In this document: one piece after another, positions 45,294 to 56,456 of the stretch
Layout of the letters: each line of letters starts with the position of its first letter
How positions within the stretch are numbered: the first letter of the stretch is position 1
Source of the DNA: JAJYUU01 sp963822955
GTDB taxonomy: Bacteria > Actinomycetota > Actinomycetes > Streptosporangiales > Streptosporangiaceae
NCBI GenBank assembly: GCA_963822955.1
Contig: CAWGJS010000002.1
Coordinates: 992,001-1,056,000 of the forward strand
Length of the DNA: 64,000 nt
Direction: 5' to 3'
Translations under genes and position numbers: made by a program
Notes under the pieces: model-generated
Told to the model about the DNA's origin: nothing
Database searches by the model: none
The model's input: only the letters and a program-made list of their open reading frames with translations

Positions 45294-47081
45294 CTAGCCG
45301 CCGAGCGGGCTCGGCGCGTCATATTCGACCTCCACGACCTTCTGCCCGTCGGACAGCGTCGCCTGGCGAACGTGGTTGAAGGCGGGGAAGGTGGCGTGCG
45401 CTAGCAGCAGGTGGTGCAGCGCCTTCAGATATGCCGAGGCCGATACCGCCGCCGCTGGGTCTGTCTCTGCCAGGGCCATGAGGCGGAACGGAACACCCGC
45501 GCTCGCACCGAGACCTGAGTCAGCAAAACCCGCGACACGGACCGGCGCCAGGTTAGATATGGCCTTGATCACGAGCAGCAGCCGTGGGTCGACGGCCCCT
45601 GCCGTCAGGTCGTTCGCGGCCGAAGCCGACGCGGACACGTTGCCGACGTTCAGCAACTGCTGGCCGAGTTTCATCCGCGCTTGCACGCTCCGCTTAAGCG
45701 CGGCCTCGTAAGCACCTGCACCCGCCGGATAGACCACCTGGACGGTGACCTTTGCGTTGCCGACACCGAAGGTGGCCAGGTCTGTCGGCGCCACGTCGGC
45801 GCCGACGCTTGGATCTGTCGTAGTCATGAGCGTGCGCAGCTCTGGGGTCACGACAACAAGGGCGGCGCTCGACAGCGACTTCGATTTCGGCCCGATCTGG
45901 AGCTCATGGCCCGCGGGGAACCCACTGCGCGTGAGCCCGGCGCACGTCTGGGCATCGCACGCGACAACCGCGGCCGCTGCCACCTGCTGGGCCACCCAGG
46001 CCGTTGCTGCCGTGCGGTTGGCCCCCACTGCAGGATTCGCAGAAATCGTAGGTTCCGGCTTGGGCGAGTGACGCGCAGGTGCAGGGGAGCCATGGGCAGC
46101 GGCGGAGCCACCGGGCGCTGGCGTGGTGGCATGCCTCCCCGACGTGCCATGCCTCCCCGACGTGACGTGCCTCCCCGATCTCTTAGTCGCGTGTGTACGT
46201 GCCTTGAGCCCTGACGCTGCTGCGTGCCCACTGGTGCCGGCTGGTCGGCTATGCAGATGCATGCCGAGCACTAGGCCGCCGGACACCAGCACTACCGCCG
46301 CCAGCGCGACGAAGGTGGCAGTGCGATAGCGCCGCCAGCCAGATGCCCTCCACCGGCCCGGCGGCTGCCACCTTCGCTGCCGCCGGGGGCTCCCTGCCCG
46401 TGCTGCGGTCTCGTCGGGCCACAGCCAGCCGATCGTCCCCGGCGCAGGCTCGGCCGACGGCCGCGTCGTTGTCGGCGGCTTCGCGGGCCGCGGAGGCTCA
46501 GCCGCAACCACCGGCGGGGCCGCAACCACCGGCGGGGCCGCAACCACCGGCGGGGCCGCAAGCACGGGCTCCTCGGTAGGAAGCGGCGCGGGTACGCCCG
46601 CCGGCTCAGGCGTCCGCACCGGCTCTGGGGCAACTACCGGCCGGGCGGCAAGGACCGGCTCCTCCGGACGCAGCCGGCCGGCAGCGCTCGCCGGCTCCTC
46701 AGCTCGAACCGCTTGCGCGGCACGGGGCGTCTCCGCAGCACGAAGTTCCTCCGCGGCCCGCAACGCCTTCGCGGCCCGCAGCGGTTCCTCCGCAGGCGGT
46801 GCATTGGTGGTTCCCAGTCGCTTCGCACCACGTCCGGCGGCCGCAGGCGGGCTCGCGGCCTGCGTCGTCCCCGGTTCTGACGCGGGCACGACTGGTATCG
46901 GCTCGGTGCTCGGCTCCTGCGGACTCGCCACTTCGGCATTCGCGTGCTCGGCATGGAGTACTGCCTGGATGCGGCCCACGTCCGTATCGGACAGGACCCG
47001 CTTAGCGGCCTGCCTCGGACCCGGCCGGTTCGAGCCTGGCACGCGCCGGGACAAGGGGCCAGCAGTACCGTCCTCTGTCAT
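45294..47081 (-). CDS. Membrane protein with Pro-rich repeats, tandem paralog 2
   Basis: A 595-residue protein from ATG 47081. N-terminal PLSRRVPGSNRPGPRQAAKR, VLSDTDVGRIQAVLHAEHAN is shared with paralog 1. A Pro/Ala/Glu region with AAPPVV repeats, the motif IGWLWPDE and a basic stretch precede one transmembrane helix (VALAAVVLVSGGLVLGM). The outer part has a Ser/Thr/His-rich linker, then VVACDAQTCAGLTRSGFPAG, LVVVTPELRTLM and VDPRLLLVIKAISNLAPVRV, ending YDAPSPLGG. This outer domain occurs widely in actinobacteria, as far as I recall, but has no known role. The 3' neighbour is paralog 1; upstream is the methyltransferase-like gene. Confidence 0.7.
   Translation of the reverse strand: MTEDGTAGPLSRRVPGSNRPGPRQAAKRVLSDTDVGRIQAVLHAEHANAEVASPQEPSTEPIPVVPASEPGTTQAASPPAAAGRGAKRLGTTNAPPAEEPLRAAKALRAAEELRAAETPRAAQAVRAEEPASAAGRLRPEEPVLAARPVVAPEPVRTPEPAGVPAPLPTEEPVLAAPPVVAAPPVVAAPPVVAAEPPRPAKPPTTTRPSAEPAPGTIGWLWPDETAARAGSPRRQRRWQPPGRWRASGWRRYRTATFVALAAVVLVSGGLVLGMHLHSRPAGTSGHAAASGLKARTHATKRSGRHVTSGRHGTSGRHATTPAPGGSAAAHGSPAPARHSPKPEPTISANPAVGANRTAATAWVAQQVAAAAVVACDAQTCAGLTRSGFPAGHELQIGPKSKSLSSAALVVVTPELRTLMTTTDPSVGADVAPTDLATFGVGNAKVTVQVVYPAGAGAYEAALKRSVQARMKLGQQLLNVGNVSASASAANDLTAGAVDPRLLLVIKAISNLAPVRVAGFADSGLGASAGVPFRLMALAETDPAAAVSASAYLKALHHLLLAHATFPAFNHVRQATLSDGQKVVEVEYDAPSPLGG
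46501..46560. repeat. 18-base tandem repeat inside paralog 2
   Basis: Three perfect copies of an 18-base unit (46501-46518, 46519-46536, 46537-46554) and a partial fourth encode the AAPPVV hexapeptide repeats on the minus strand. Identical copies suggest recent expansion by slippage and likely length variation between strains. Confidence 0.85.
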
Positions 47082-47178
47082 TCGGCCCGGCCCCCCCAAC
47101 GTCGGCTGCATACTCGCGGAATTCCGTAAGAATGATCTGTCATGTGCTTCGCTGCGTCTGGCATCTGGCATCGTGCTT

Positions 47179-47830
47179 TCAGAAGACGCCGGGCAGCAGA
47201 GCAGCGGTGCGGTTTCGGTAGCTGCGGTAGGCCAGGCAACGCCAGTAGCAGCACCTGCTCCTCCCGCAGGGCCCGGTATACCTGGAGGCCGACCATCGCC
47301 AGCCAGAGCCCGATCGCCGCGTAGCTGTTCGCCGCCAGGGCGAGGCCGAGCGCCGACACGATCTCGCCGAGATAGAGCGGGTGCCGCACCCAGCGGTAGG
47401 GTCCGGTGTCGGCGACGCCACGGGCCTGAGCAAGCACCGATATGTTGCGGCCAAGAGATCCCACTGACCACACCGCCCACGCCGTGCCGCTCACCACCAG
47501 CACATCGGAGACGAGTTGTCGGCTCACATCCGGCGCGGCTCCGTGGACCAGCGGAAGTGCAGACAGTATCCACGTGCCGAGTACAGCAGCAGCATGCCCC
47601 GTCATCGAGGTGCTGGTGGCGATGGCCGGGCCGCGCCGGAGATAGCACCAGATCACTAGCGCGTAGAACACCAGTGCCAGCGCTGCACTAGCCGACCGCA
47701 GCACGCCCGCCTGGCCTGAAAGGCCGCGGTGCTCCAAAACGGGAATCTGCGCCAGCAAGATCAGGGCAATTACCGGGACCATGGCCAGCCTGCCGACGTC
47801 GAGCCGGATCCTGGCGGACGCCACAGCCAT
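47179..47830 (-). pseudogene. Isoprenylcysteine carboxyl methyltransferase-like protein, frame broken
   Basis: From ATG 47830 the protein has five helices and the ICMT/PEMT-like signature VADTGPYRWVRHPLYLGEIV (His and Arg for SAM). After EEQVLLLALP near 47233 the frame breaks; the adjacent frame gives AYRSYRNRTAALLPGVF and stops at 47179, the normal end for this family. The original frame continues spuriously to 47078. Length 652 is 3n+1, so one extra base. Bacterial members methylate small or protein carboxyl groups; the target is unknown. Lies 8 bases after tadC. Confidence 0.72.
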
Positions 47831-47838
47831 GGGGCCTC

Positions 47839-48763
47839 CTACTTCTTCAGGATGACGTGGAACAGCGTGTGCCAGATTTCAATGACTCCTGGCGCCAGGA
47901 CGATCACGAGCAAGCTCGGGAACAGGCACCCGATCAAGGGAAAGGTGATCTTGACCGGTACCTGCTGAGCTTTCGTCTCCGCCCGCTGCCGACGCCGCAG
48001 CCGCATCTCCTTGCCCTGCTCGCGCAGGATGTCGGCGGCCGGGATACCCAGCTCGCTGGACTGGATCAGCGCTGTCACGAACGAACGCACCTCAGGCACG
48101 CGGCAGCGTTCGGCCATCGCCCGCATGGCCTCGGTGCGAGATTTCCCGAACTGCATTTCTTGCAGCACTCTGGCGAACTCCGCCGCGAGCGGACCATCGG
48201 TATTCCGGGCGACCTGCGCGATCGCGGCGTCGAGCCCGAGACCTGACTCGACGCAGATCGAGAGCAGGTCGAGCGCGTCCGGCATCGCCACCGGGATCTT
48301 CTGCTGCCGCTTCGCACCGGCGTTGTACAGCAGGACATCGGGAAGGAAGAACCCGGCCAGCGCGCCGACGCCAGCGCCGGCTACCAGCACCAACGGGTTA
48401 TGCAGCCCGATCACGGCGCCTAGCATGCCGAGCACGATCAGGCCGAGCCCTTTGACCGCAAGGATGCGGTCGGGCGTCCAGCCCGCCGGGTTGCCAGCCA
48501 CATCCAGCCTGCGCTGCAGGGAACTGCCGGCGCTGCCCGGCGATAGCCGTACTGCCATGCCTCTCAGCCACACAGGCAGCTGCAGCGGCCCGACGCGATC
48601 CGGGACCCGGAGCGGTGTGGCGGGCATAGCGCTTCTCGATCGCGGCCAGCGCCTGGCTGACGCTTGGCTGCTCGCTCCGCCTGGGCATGATCGCCGCCAC
48701 GAGCGCGACGATCGCCAGAAGTATCGCCCCGAGCCCGGCATAGAGAAGACCAGCGCCAGACAC
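47839..48763 (-). pseudogene. tadC: Tad pilus inner-membrane platform TadC, frame broken
   Basis: GTG 48763 follows the tadB stop after one base, with GGAGG in the tadB end. The first frame gives VSGAGLLYAGLGAILLAIV and QALAAIEKRYA; near 48625 it switches to the next frame, TPLRVPDRVGPLQLPVW, RILAVKGLGLIVLGMLGAVI, and the T2SF-like helices to FPSLLVIVLAPGVIEIWHTL. Length 925 is 3n+1. TadC partners TadB to form the membrane base that couples the TadA ATPase to pilus growth. Confidence 0.85.
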
Positions 48764-48764
48764 C

Positions 48765-49753
48765 CTAGACCTCCAGCTTGATCGCCGCGCGCATCCAGAA
48801 CGCGCCGATGACCACCATGACGCAGTCGACGACGAGGATGGCAATGCCCAGCGGAGTCGTGTAGAGCGGACGCATGTAGGTCCGTGCTATGAAGAACATA
48901 AGGATGCCGACCAGCACAGGAAGCGCGACGAGGATAATGCCGGACAGCCGGCCCTCGGCGCTCAGCGAGTGCACTTGTCGCCGCAGAAAGCCGCGTTCTC
49001 GCATGGTGCTGGCGACGGTCGTCAGAATCTCCCCCAGGTCGCCGCCGACACTCCGCTGGATGCGGATGGCCATGACTGTCCAGCGCAGATCGGCGGAATC
49101 CATCCTCCTGACAACGGCCTCCAGGCAGCTCTCAAGTTCGCCCCCGAGCTTGGCCTCCGCCAGCGCGCGCGAGAACTCCCCGGACGCTGGCTGAGCGTCT
49201 TCACGTACCACCGCATCCAGGGCCTGCAGCAGGGAGAAGCCCGATTGCAGAGCGCTGGCGATGAGCTGCAGCAAGTCAGGCAGTTGCTCGCGGAACGCGG
49301 CGCGCCGTTGCCCGATCTTGAAGCTGAGCCACAGCCGCGGGCCGAGCCAGCCGACCAGCGCACCGCCCAGGATCCCGATCAGGACGTTGCCGGTCACAAG
49401 GGACAGTACCGCTACGATCACAAGGCCCAGCCCGACGCTGAGCATGATCCATTCGGCGGGCTTGCGCGCGATCGTAGCGAGGTCCAGCCGCTCGGCCAGG
49501 CGCCGCTGCGCCTGCGGACTCACCAGCCGGTTCGTGACGTCAAGCGCACGGCGGTTCAGGTCTCGCTGATCTGTCGGCTGGTCACTGACTGCAGGTACCT
49601 TGCGCTGGGGGCCATAGCGCTCAATGCGCCCGGCGAGCTCCCGTTGCCGGCCGGAACGGGAGAGGGCACCGAGTGCGCTCAGCACGCCAATGAACACCGC
49701 GGCGAAGATGGCCCCCAGCGCCACGGGCAGCGACCCCAGCCAGCCATGCAACA

Positions 49754-49757
<4 letters not shown>
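48765..49757 (-). CDS. tadB: Tad pilus inner-membrane platform TadB
   Basis: A 330-residue protein; ATG 49754, in TGATG with the tadA stop, is as likely as GTG 49757. Two N-terminal helix regions, then the T2SF domain: AFREQLPDLLQLIASALQSG, LLQALDAVVREDAQPASGEF and GGDLGEILTTVASTMRER, with two C-terminal helices. TadB and TadC form the inner-membrane core of the Flp pilus machine. Intact, unlike most of the pilus surface genes upstream in the operon. Confidence 0.92.
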
Positions 49758-51123
<1,366 letters not shown>

Positions 51124-51127
<4 letters not shown>

Positions 51128-52284
51128 GCGACCCGCCTCTTGCCGCGTGAGCGGCCCTCGGAGCGTCGCGCGGTGGACGAGGCCATAATGCGCTGCTGCG
51201 CGAACTTCGCGATCGCCTGGCTGACCGGATGGCCCGGGCTGTCGAGAGCGATGGGCACTCCCTTGTTGACCGAGACGGGCACAGCGCGACTGGACGGGAT
51301 GAGCGCGGCAATCTCGGACCGCACGACCTTCTGCACGTGCTCGACACTGAGCCCAACCTTCGAATCGGCTCGGTTCACCACCACCGACCGGATCTGTCTC
51401 GGGTACGACAGCATGTCCAGCATGTCCAGCGTGACTCGAAGGCTCTTCAGGGCAGGTACGTCCGGCGTCGTGAGCAGCACAAGCTGCGACGAGACGTCCA
51501 TCGCGGTCAGAACGTGCTCGCTGAACTGGGCTGGCGTGTCGATGACAACGAAGTCGTACATGCTGCGCAGGATCGCGAGCATCTCGCCCACAAGCCTGGG
51601 CGGAATCTTCTCCGCGTCGCCAGGGGTGACCGGCGCCAGCAGCATGTCGAGCCCCGGCTGGTAGCGGGTGAGCAGCGAAGCCGCGCCCGACGGATCCAGG
51701 TGACCCGCCATCGGCAGCGCATCCGTGATCGTTCGCAGCGGGTCAAGCTGGACGCTGATGGCTACGTCGCCGAACGCAAGATCGAGATCGACTACGCAGA
51801 CACGCCCGGCGCCCTGCCTGGCCAGCACGACACCCAGGTTGACTGCCAGCGAGGTCTTGCCGCAGCCTCCCTTGGCCGCGAACACCGTCACGATCTGGCC
51901 CGGTACAGCCTCGTCCTCGGACGGCGGGGCAAGCATCCGCCGCGACACCTCATAGGAGCGGCGGCACGCGGCTGCCATTGCAGCGTCGTCCCCGACGAGC
52001 ACAACATCGCGGATGCCGGACTGCATCGCCCGCGACAGCAGTGCGACGTCGACCTCCCTGCGGGCCAGGATGACGCCCACCGCGGGGCGCGCGAGTCGCA
52101 GTGCCGCAGCGAACGCCAGGGCATCGCTGGTCACCGCGCGCGGGCCGATGATCACCAGGCTCTCGTTGGGGTCGCTGTCGAGGAGCTTGGCCGCGGCGCC
52201 GAGCGTGTCGGCCTTGCGCACCTCCCCGTCGATGCCGGAGAGCACTTCTCCGGCAGTGGATGCCGGCTCGCACAGTATTGGCAA
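51124..52284 (-). CDS. tadZ: Pilus localisation ATPase TadZ/CpaE
   Basis: A 386-residue protein with a TTG start (52284) preceded by AAGGAGAG. A degenerate receiver-like domain occupies residues 1-125. The ParA/MinD-like domain has the deviant Walker A FAAKGGCGKTSLAVNLG (Lys about 143), VCVVDLDLAFGDVAIS and YDFVVIDTPAQFSEHVL. TadZ/CpaE proteins place the pilus apparatus in the cell. The basic tail (STARRSEGRSRGKRR) is unusual in length but the frame is whole. Confidence 0.9.
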
Positions 52285-52299
52285 GGTTCTCTCCTTGTT

Positions 52300-53081
52300 T
52301 CAGTTGGTCTCGGCGGCCGAGCAGCGCGAGGTAGGGCAAGTACGATCTGGGCGTCCGTGATGAGTTTCTCCGCCTGAGCCTCGTTAACCTCGAATGTCAC
52401 GGCCACTGCACCCTGAGACAGCAGTGACGCCGCGGACGTTGAGCGGATTGGCCACGACCGAGCTTCCGATGGATGTGCTCTGCGCGCTGGGCAGGGCTTG
52501 TTGCACCGCCAGGACCTTGGACCTTTCGCAGAATCCAGACGGTGCTGCCGAAATCTGCGCGGAAATCCGGGGTGCTCCGTCCCGCACGTCCGCAAGAATC
52601 TCGTCTGGCCGGGAGGGGGCACGGTCCGTAGACCTCGGCCTATGACCCGGCAGTGAGGTAGCCCGCTACAGCCTCTTGAACGCACAGCTGCACGGTGACC
52701 GCCTGCATGCCCGCTTTGATGCGGCAGCACGCTTCCGGTGGTTTGCTGCGTCGCAGACCCGAGCGCCGACTGCAGCACCAGCTCACTGCCTTCAGGGCAT
52801 ATTTGAAGACGCAGTTTGCCAAGGCGAGCGGTGTCGCTCGGGTTGAGATATCCGTCCGGGACTGCGTTCGCTGGCTGCGTCTCGGTCTTCAGCAGATCGT
52901 GTTGCTGTGCATATTCCAGCGAAGTGCCCGTGCCGATGAATACTTTGGCCGCCAGGACCTTTTCAGTCTTGAAGCTCGCTATCGCCCGCTCGTTAGCCTG
53001 CCGAGCGTATGCAAATACGGCGGCGGTGCCGGCCACGGCCAGCACCGCTGCCAGGACTATTACCAACAAACGACTTCTCAA
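52300..53081 (-). pseudogene. cpaB: Pilus assembly protein CpaB/RcpC, multiply frame-broken
   Basis: ATG 53081 gives the signal-anchor LLVIVLAAVLAVAGTAAVFAY and EKVLAAKVFIGTGTSLEYA, then ELVLQSALGSATQQTTGSVL. After that, recognisable CpaB segments jump between frames: IKAGMQAVTVQLCVQEAVAGYL, KVLAVQQALPSAQSTSIGSS, VAVTFEVNEAQAEKLITDAQ and YLALLG, ending at TGA 52300. At least five frame changes are needed in 780 bases. CpaB helps pilus or secretin assembly at the cell surface. Either decayed or poorly read sequence. Confidence 0.7.
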
Positions 53082-53111
53082 CGTGACTCCACTCTCGGTC
53101 CGGTCTGTGAC

Positions 53112-54209
53112 TCAGCCGGTCAGGTCTATGACGGATGCGCCCAGGCTGGGGCCAGCGATGCTGCCGGTGGTCGGAATGAGCCCCTGAACGAAGTAGCCGC
53201 TGAGGCTGACCGTGCCCTGGCAGGAGTTCGCCGGGTTGAGCCAGTCCGGTGCGCAAAAGCCCGGCAGGTTGTAGCCAGTGACCACGAAGTCCGCGAAGCC
53301 CTGCAAGGTGTAGGTATTGGTGCGGCCGGAGTACGTCGCATAGACGGGCACCAGGATCGGGACCTGGTTCTGCCACGCGTTCTGCAACAGCGCCAGGCAG
53401 GAAAAGCGTCCCCAGTTTCCTCGGCCAGTGAAGAGGCTCCGCTGACGGGCAATGTGCAGTTGCCCCTCGACGTGCGCCGCCCAGCCGAAGGTGTTCGCCG
53501 CATCGTCTCCAGCCGGCTCGAGTAGTGCAGCCACCCTCCTGGCCAAGGCCGGACGTGGTGAGCACCTGATCGAAACTGGCTGCAGGCGGCCCACCTGGAG
53601 TAGGGCGGCGCAGGCGCGAAGAGGGTCCCCTGCTGGGTCGACTGATCCCACTCGCACGCCGAGATCGTGATCGCAGCCGTCGTGGCGGCCGCCGGCGGGC
53701 CCCATTCGGCCTGAGCGCAGGCTCGCACTGTGGTGCCCTGATAACTGGATCCCAGAACCGCGCTACCGAAGGCAGGAGGCAGCAGATTAGAACCGTTAGT
53801 CAGCGTCGAGGTGTAGACGTCGACGAAGTTGGTTCCCGCTGGCGGGTCCGACGGACACGACGCCAAGCTTCCGGTGGGGGCCGGGCATGCTCCCAGAGTC
53901 GCCAGAACCGCAGACGACGTCCACGCCGGCTGTCCCGCCCGTGAGGCTAGAGGCGTTGGCATCGGCCAGCTGCACCGCGACGGCCGGCGAGCATGAGCCC
54001 AGGGCGCAGCTCTTGGCCACGCCGATTGCCGCCGCATCCGCGCCGTTCTGCAGCTCGCCGCGCTCCTGGAAAAGCTGGCCTACGTCGATGACGAGTGCGC
54101 CCATGCCTGTCAGCACGCCACCGCCGATCAAGACCGCGACGATGATGGCGACCGCGCCCCGCTCATCGCGTCGGAGCCGCAGCAGGACCAGGCGAGCCAG
54201 CGAGGCCAT
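53112..54209 (-). pseudogene. tadG: TadG-like pseudopilin/pilus-assembly protein, multiply frame-broken
   Basis: ATG 54209 overlaps the tadE stop (TGATG). ERGAVAIIVAVLIGGGVLTG and GALVIDVGQLFQERGELQNG are the TadE/G-like N-terminal anchor. The rest is spread over three frames: ACPAPTGSLASCPSDPPAGT, ITISACEWDQSTQQGTLFAP, DQVLTTSGLGQEGGCTT, NTFGWAAHVEG, NCTLPVSGASS and LALLQNAWQNQVPILVPVYA, to the end GASVIDLTG at 53112. About six frame changes. Homologues are secreted, Cys-containing surface proteins with this exact segment order. Confidence 0.7.
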
Positions 54210-54636
54210 CAGGTCTCGCATGGCATGACCCCTTGCGCATTCAGGGTGATCGGCCCGCCAAGACCCGAGCCGCCGAACAGGCCGGCAATAGCGCCTACCG
54301 GTGTGATGAAGGTGAAGGAATAGCTGACATTGACCTCTGCGTTAGCGGTCGGCCCTGCGCCGGGCGGGCAGCTCGACGTTATCGTCACGTTAACGCCGCT
54401 CAGCTGAGGCGCAGCCGCCTGCGCGCTGGCGTTACGGTTGCAGCGGAATCGCCGTAAGCGGCGAGCCTTACTCCCTCACGAGCCGCCTCGGTGAGAGTTA
54501 TCTGCGCATTGAGAGCACGTCCGAGGTCGATGATCCCGAACACGATCAACAGCAATAGCGGCAATACCAGAGCAAACTCCACTGCGGCGGAGCCACGGTC
54601 CCGTACCTTACGGCCGCTGGACGGTGGCCGTTTCAT
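54209..54636 (-). pseudogene. tadE: TadE-family pseudopilin, frame broken once
   Basis: ATG 54636, with GGAAGG upstream, gives RKVRDRGSAAVEFALVLPLL with the conserved Glu of pseudopilins and the helix LLIVFGIIDLGRALN. After AYGDSAAT near 54434 the frame shifts and continues NASAQAAAPQLSGVNVTITS, SYSFTFITPVGAIAGLF, ending GVMPCET at 54209. Length 428 is 3n+2, one base missing. TadE is a minor pilin of the Flp pilus. The region up to flp (54637-54921) has no clear gene. Confidence 0.8.
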
Positions 54637-54921
54637 CTTGCGTTGCCTTCCTTCGCTTCCTGCTGGGCGCGACAAGCTGCTCTCCCCGCTCAGCACGCCC
54701 CTGGCCGCGTTAGCAACATCGGTGAACAAGGGAACGACCTCAAGTTCGCAGCGCTGGCACTGCCCTGACGATCAACGGGGACGGGCAGTACTCCATGGCG
54801 GCCGCGCCCGGATCGTCCGGGCACGGCTACCGGCGCACGCAGACTTCTGTGAGGGACCCGGACACGCGCACGCGACAACTCCTCCGCGAGCCGTCGCGGC
54901 GGCCAGGGCCCGATTATTCGG

Positions 54922-55095
54922 TCAGAGATGCGACGTGACGTTGCCGAATACGGTTGCGATCGCGTTGCCCATAGGGATGGCTGCGATGGCAACCACCACG
55001 GCGATCAGGGCCACGAGCAGGCCATATTCCACGGCGGTCGCACCGCGGTCATCGCGGCGCAGGAAGTTCTGCAGGTTCATGAGGAACATGAGCAT
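54922..55095 (-). CDS. flp: Flp-family type IVb pilin
   Basis: A 57-residue prepilin from ATG 55095, with AAGGAG upstream. DDRGATAVEYGLLVALIAVV is the Flp signature: processing after the Gly of the RG pair, with Glu at position 5 of the mature protein and the following Tyr, then the hydrophobic helix. It is the major pilus subunit. First gene of the tad operon, divergent from the prepilin peptidase 260 bases away. Confidence 0.92.
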   Translation of the reverse strand: MLMFLMNLQNFLRRDDRGATAVEYGLLVALIAVVVAIAAIPMGNAIATVFGNVTSHL

Positions 55096-55355
55096 GGATG
55101 TGCTCCTTCAGTGACGGGATGCGATTGACACGCTCGTGTACTAGGCGGCACCCAGCCGCCCGGTACCTGGACACCCTCGTAGTATTGAGCCGAGCTGGGC
55201 TATAGGTCAGCTAGTTAGATAAATTTGCCCGACCAGATGACATGTCAGCCGATCGGGGGACACAGCTGTCGACCGGCGGACAATGGATCCGATTGCTCGC
55301 TGGTTTCAGCCGAAGACACCCCGATTGCCGGAATTCACGCCTAGGTTTAGGCACC

Positions 55356-56069
55356 ATGAACCTGATCTGGGCAGCCACTGGCGCCGTCCTCGGCCTGCTG
55401 GCCGGTGCCGGGCTGAGGGGCACTGTCTTCAGGTTGTCAGTCGCGAGCGGCGAACCCGAACGCATGGCCTGCCAGGGGTGCGGCGCGCCGATTCGGCGAC
55501 GGCTGGCCCTCCGGTGCGGGCAGTGCGGGCGGAGCCTCGGCACACCGCTGGCCCTTGAGCTGGGCACCGCTGCCGTGCTGGCCCTGCTGCTCGGCCGGTT
55601 CGCCGGTCAGCCTGACGTGGTGGCGTTTGGCTTCTTCGGCGTGCTCGGCGTGGCCCTGGCCACGATCGACATTGCTACCCAGCGCCTGCCTGACCCGCTG
55701 ACCTTGCCCGCGTACCCGATCATGATCGTTTTGCTCACCGGGGCCGCGCTCGCCGGCCACGACTTTGCCGCCCTGGCACGGGCGGTGCTGGGGGGCCTAG
55801 CCCTGGCCGGCGCTTTCCTGCTGCTGGCGCTCGTGCGTCCAGGGCAGCTGGGCGGCGGCGATGTCAAGCTCGCAGGCATCGCCGGGCTCGCCCTGGGCTG
55901 GCTGGGCTGGCCGGTCCTGATCGCCGGGGCCGCGCTCGGCTTCGTCCTCTCCGCGCTGGTCAGCCTGGCGTTGCTAGCCGCGCGGCGCATTACCCTGCGC
56001 AGCGCGATCTCTTTCGGACCGTTCCTCATCGGCGGCGCCGTAGTCGCAATGCTGACAAGTGCCCACTAA
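55356..56069 (+). CDS. Prepilin peptidase (A24 family)
   Basis: A 237-residue membrane protease from ATG 55356; upstream codons are not hydrophobic and unlikely to be used. Two CxxC pairs (CQGCGAP and CGQCGRS) form the cytoplasmic zinc region. Catalytic Asp105 lies in ATIDIATQRLPD and Asp169 in LGGGDVKLAG, as in TadV/PilD enzymes. Seven or eight helices. It should cleave the Flp prepilin and the pseudopilins. There is no N-methylation domain evidence beyond the Cys pairs. Confidence 0.92.
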   Translation: MNLIWAATGAVLGLLAGAGLRGTVFRLSVASGEPERMACQGCGAPIRRRLALRCGQCGRSLGTPLALELGTAAVLALLLGRFAGQPDVVAFGFFGVLGVALATIDIATQRLPDPLTLPAYPIMIVLLTGAALAGHDFAALARAVLGGLALAGAFLLLALVRPGQLGGGDVKLAGIAGLALGWLGWPVLIAGAALGFVLSALVSLALLAARRITLRSAISFGPFLIGGAVVAMLTSAH

Positions 56070-56456
56070 CAATGCTTATGAGGGCGGGTTGACGCTGGCA
56101 GTCTGACGTCAGGTGACTCCGGTCCGTTTCCGGAAACTGCGCACGGTAATCGCCCGATTACGTTCTGAAGATTACGTTTAAGTAACGATAGGCTAATGCG
56201 CGTCATCCGCCGCTATCGCGACAGTGGACTGTGATACTCAGCCTCGACAACTGGTGCGGCGGGTGCGCTTAAGTGGGCCCGGCCGCGCAAGCAAGTGCTG
56301 CGGGCCTGGCTTGACCAGCAGAGAGGAGCGAACCAGCGGGTTGCCGCAGGCGCCCACGAAGTTCGCACGCAGAACTGTTTGTAAAAGACGTCTTTGGTAT
56401 GAATTTATAGCTTAGTCATAGCATGGGCGGCGAAATCCCTTGGGGGGGAGATTGCG
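56070..56456. promoter_or_regulatory. Promoter region of the LuxR regulator with palindrome
   Basis: This 387-base gap has no gene. It is less GC-rich than the rest. It contains two nearby ATTACGTT copies (about 56158-56180) and a perfect 12-base palindrome AAAGACGTCTTT at 56384-56395, 61 bases before the regulator start. The palindrome is a candidate operator, perhaps for the regulator itself. A run of GGGGGGGAG gives a strong ribosome site before 56457. Confidence 0.45.

Noticed and set aside
54637..54921. Possible extra pilin or small gene between flp and tadE
   Set aside because: The open frames there give Arg/Pro/Ser-rich text without a pilin signature or ribosome site; it is treated as non-coding or as badly read sequence.
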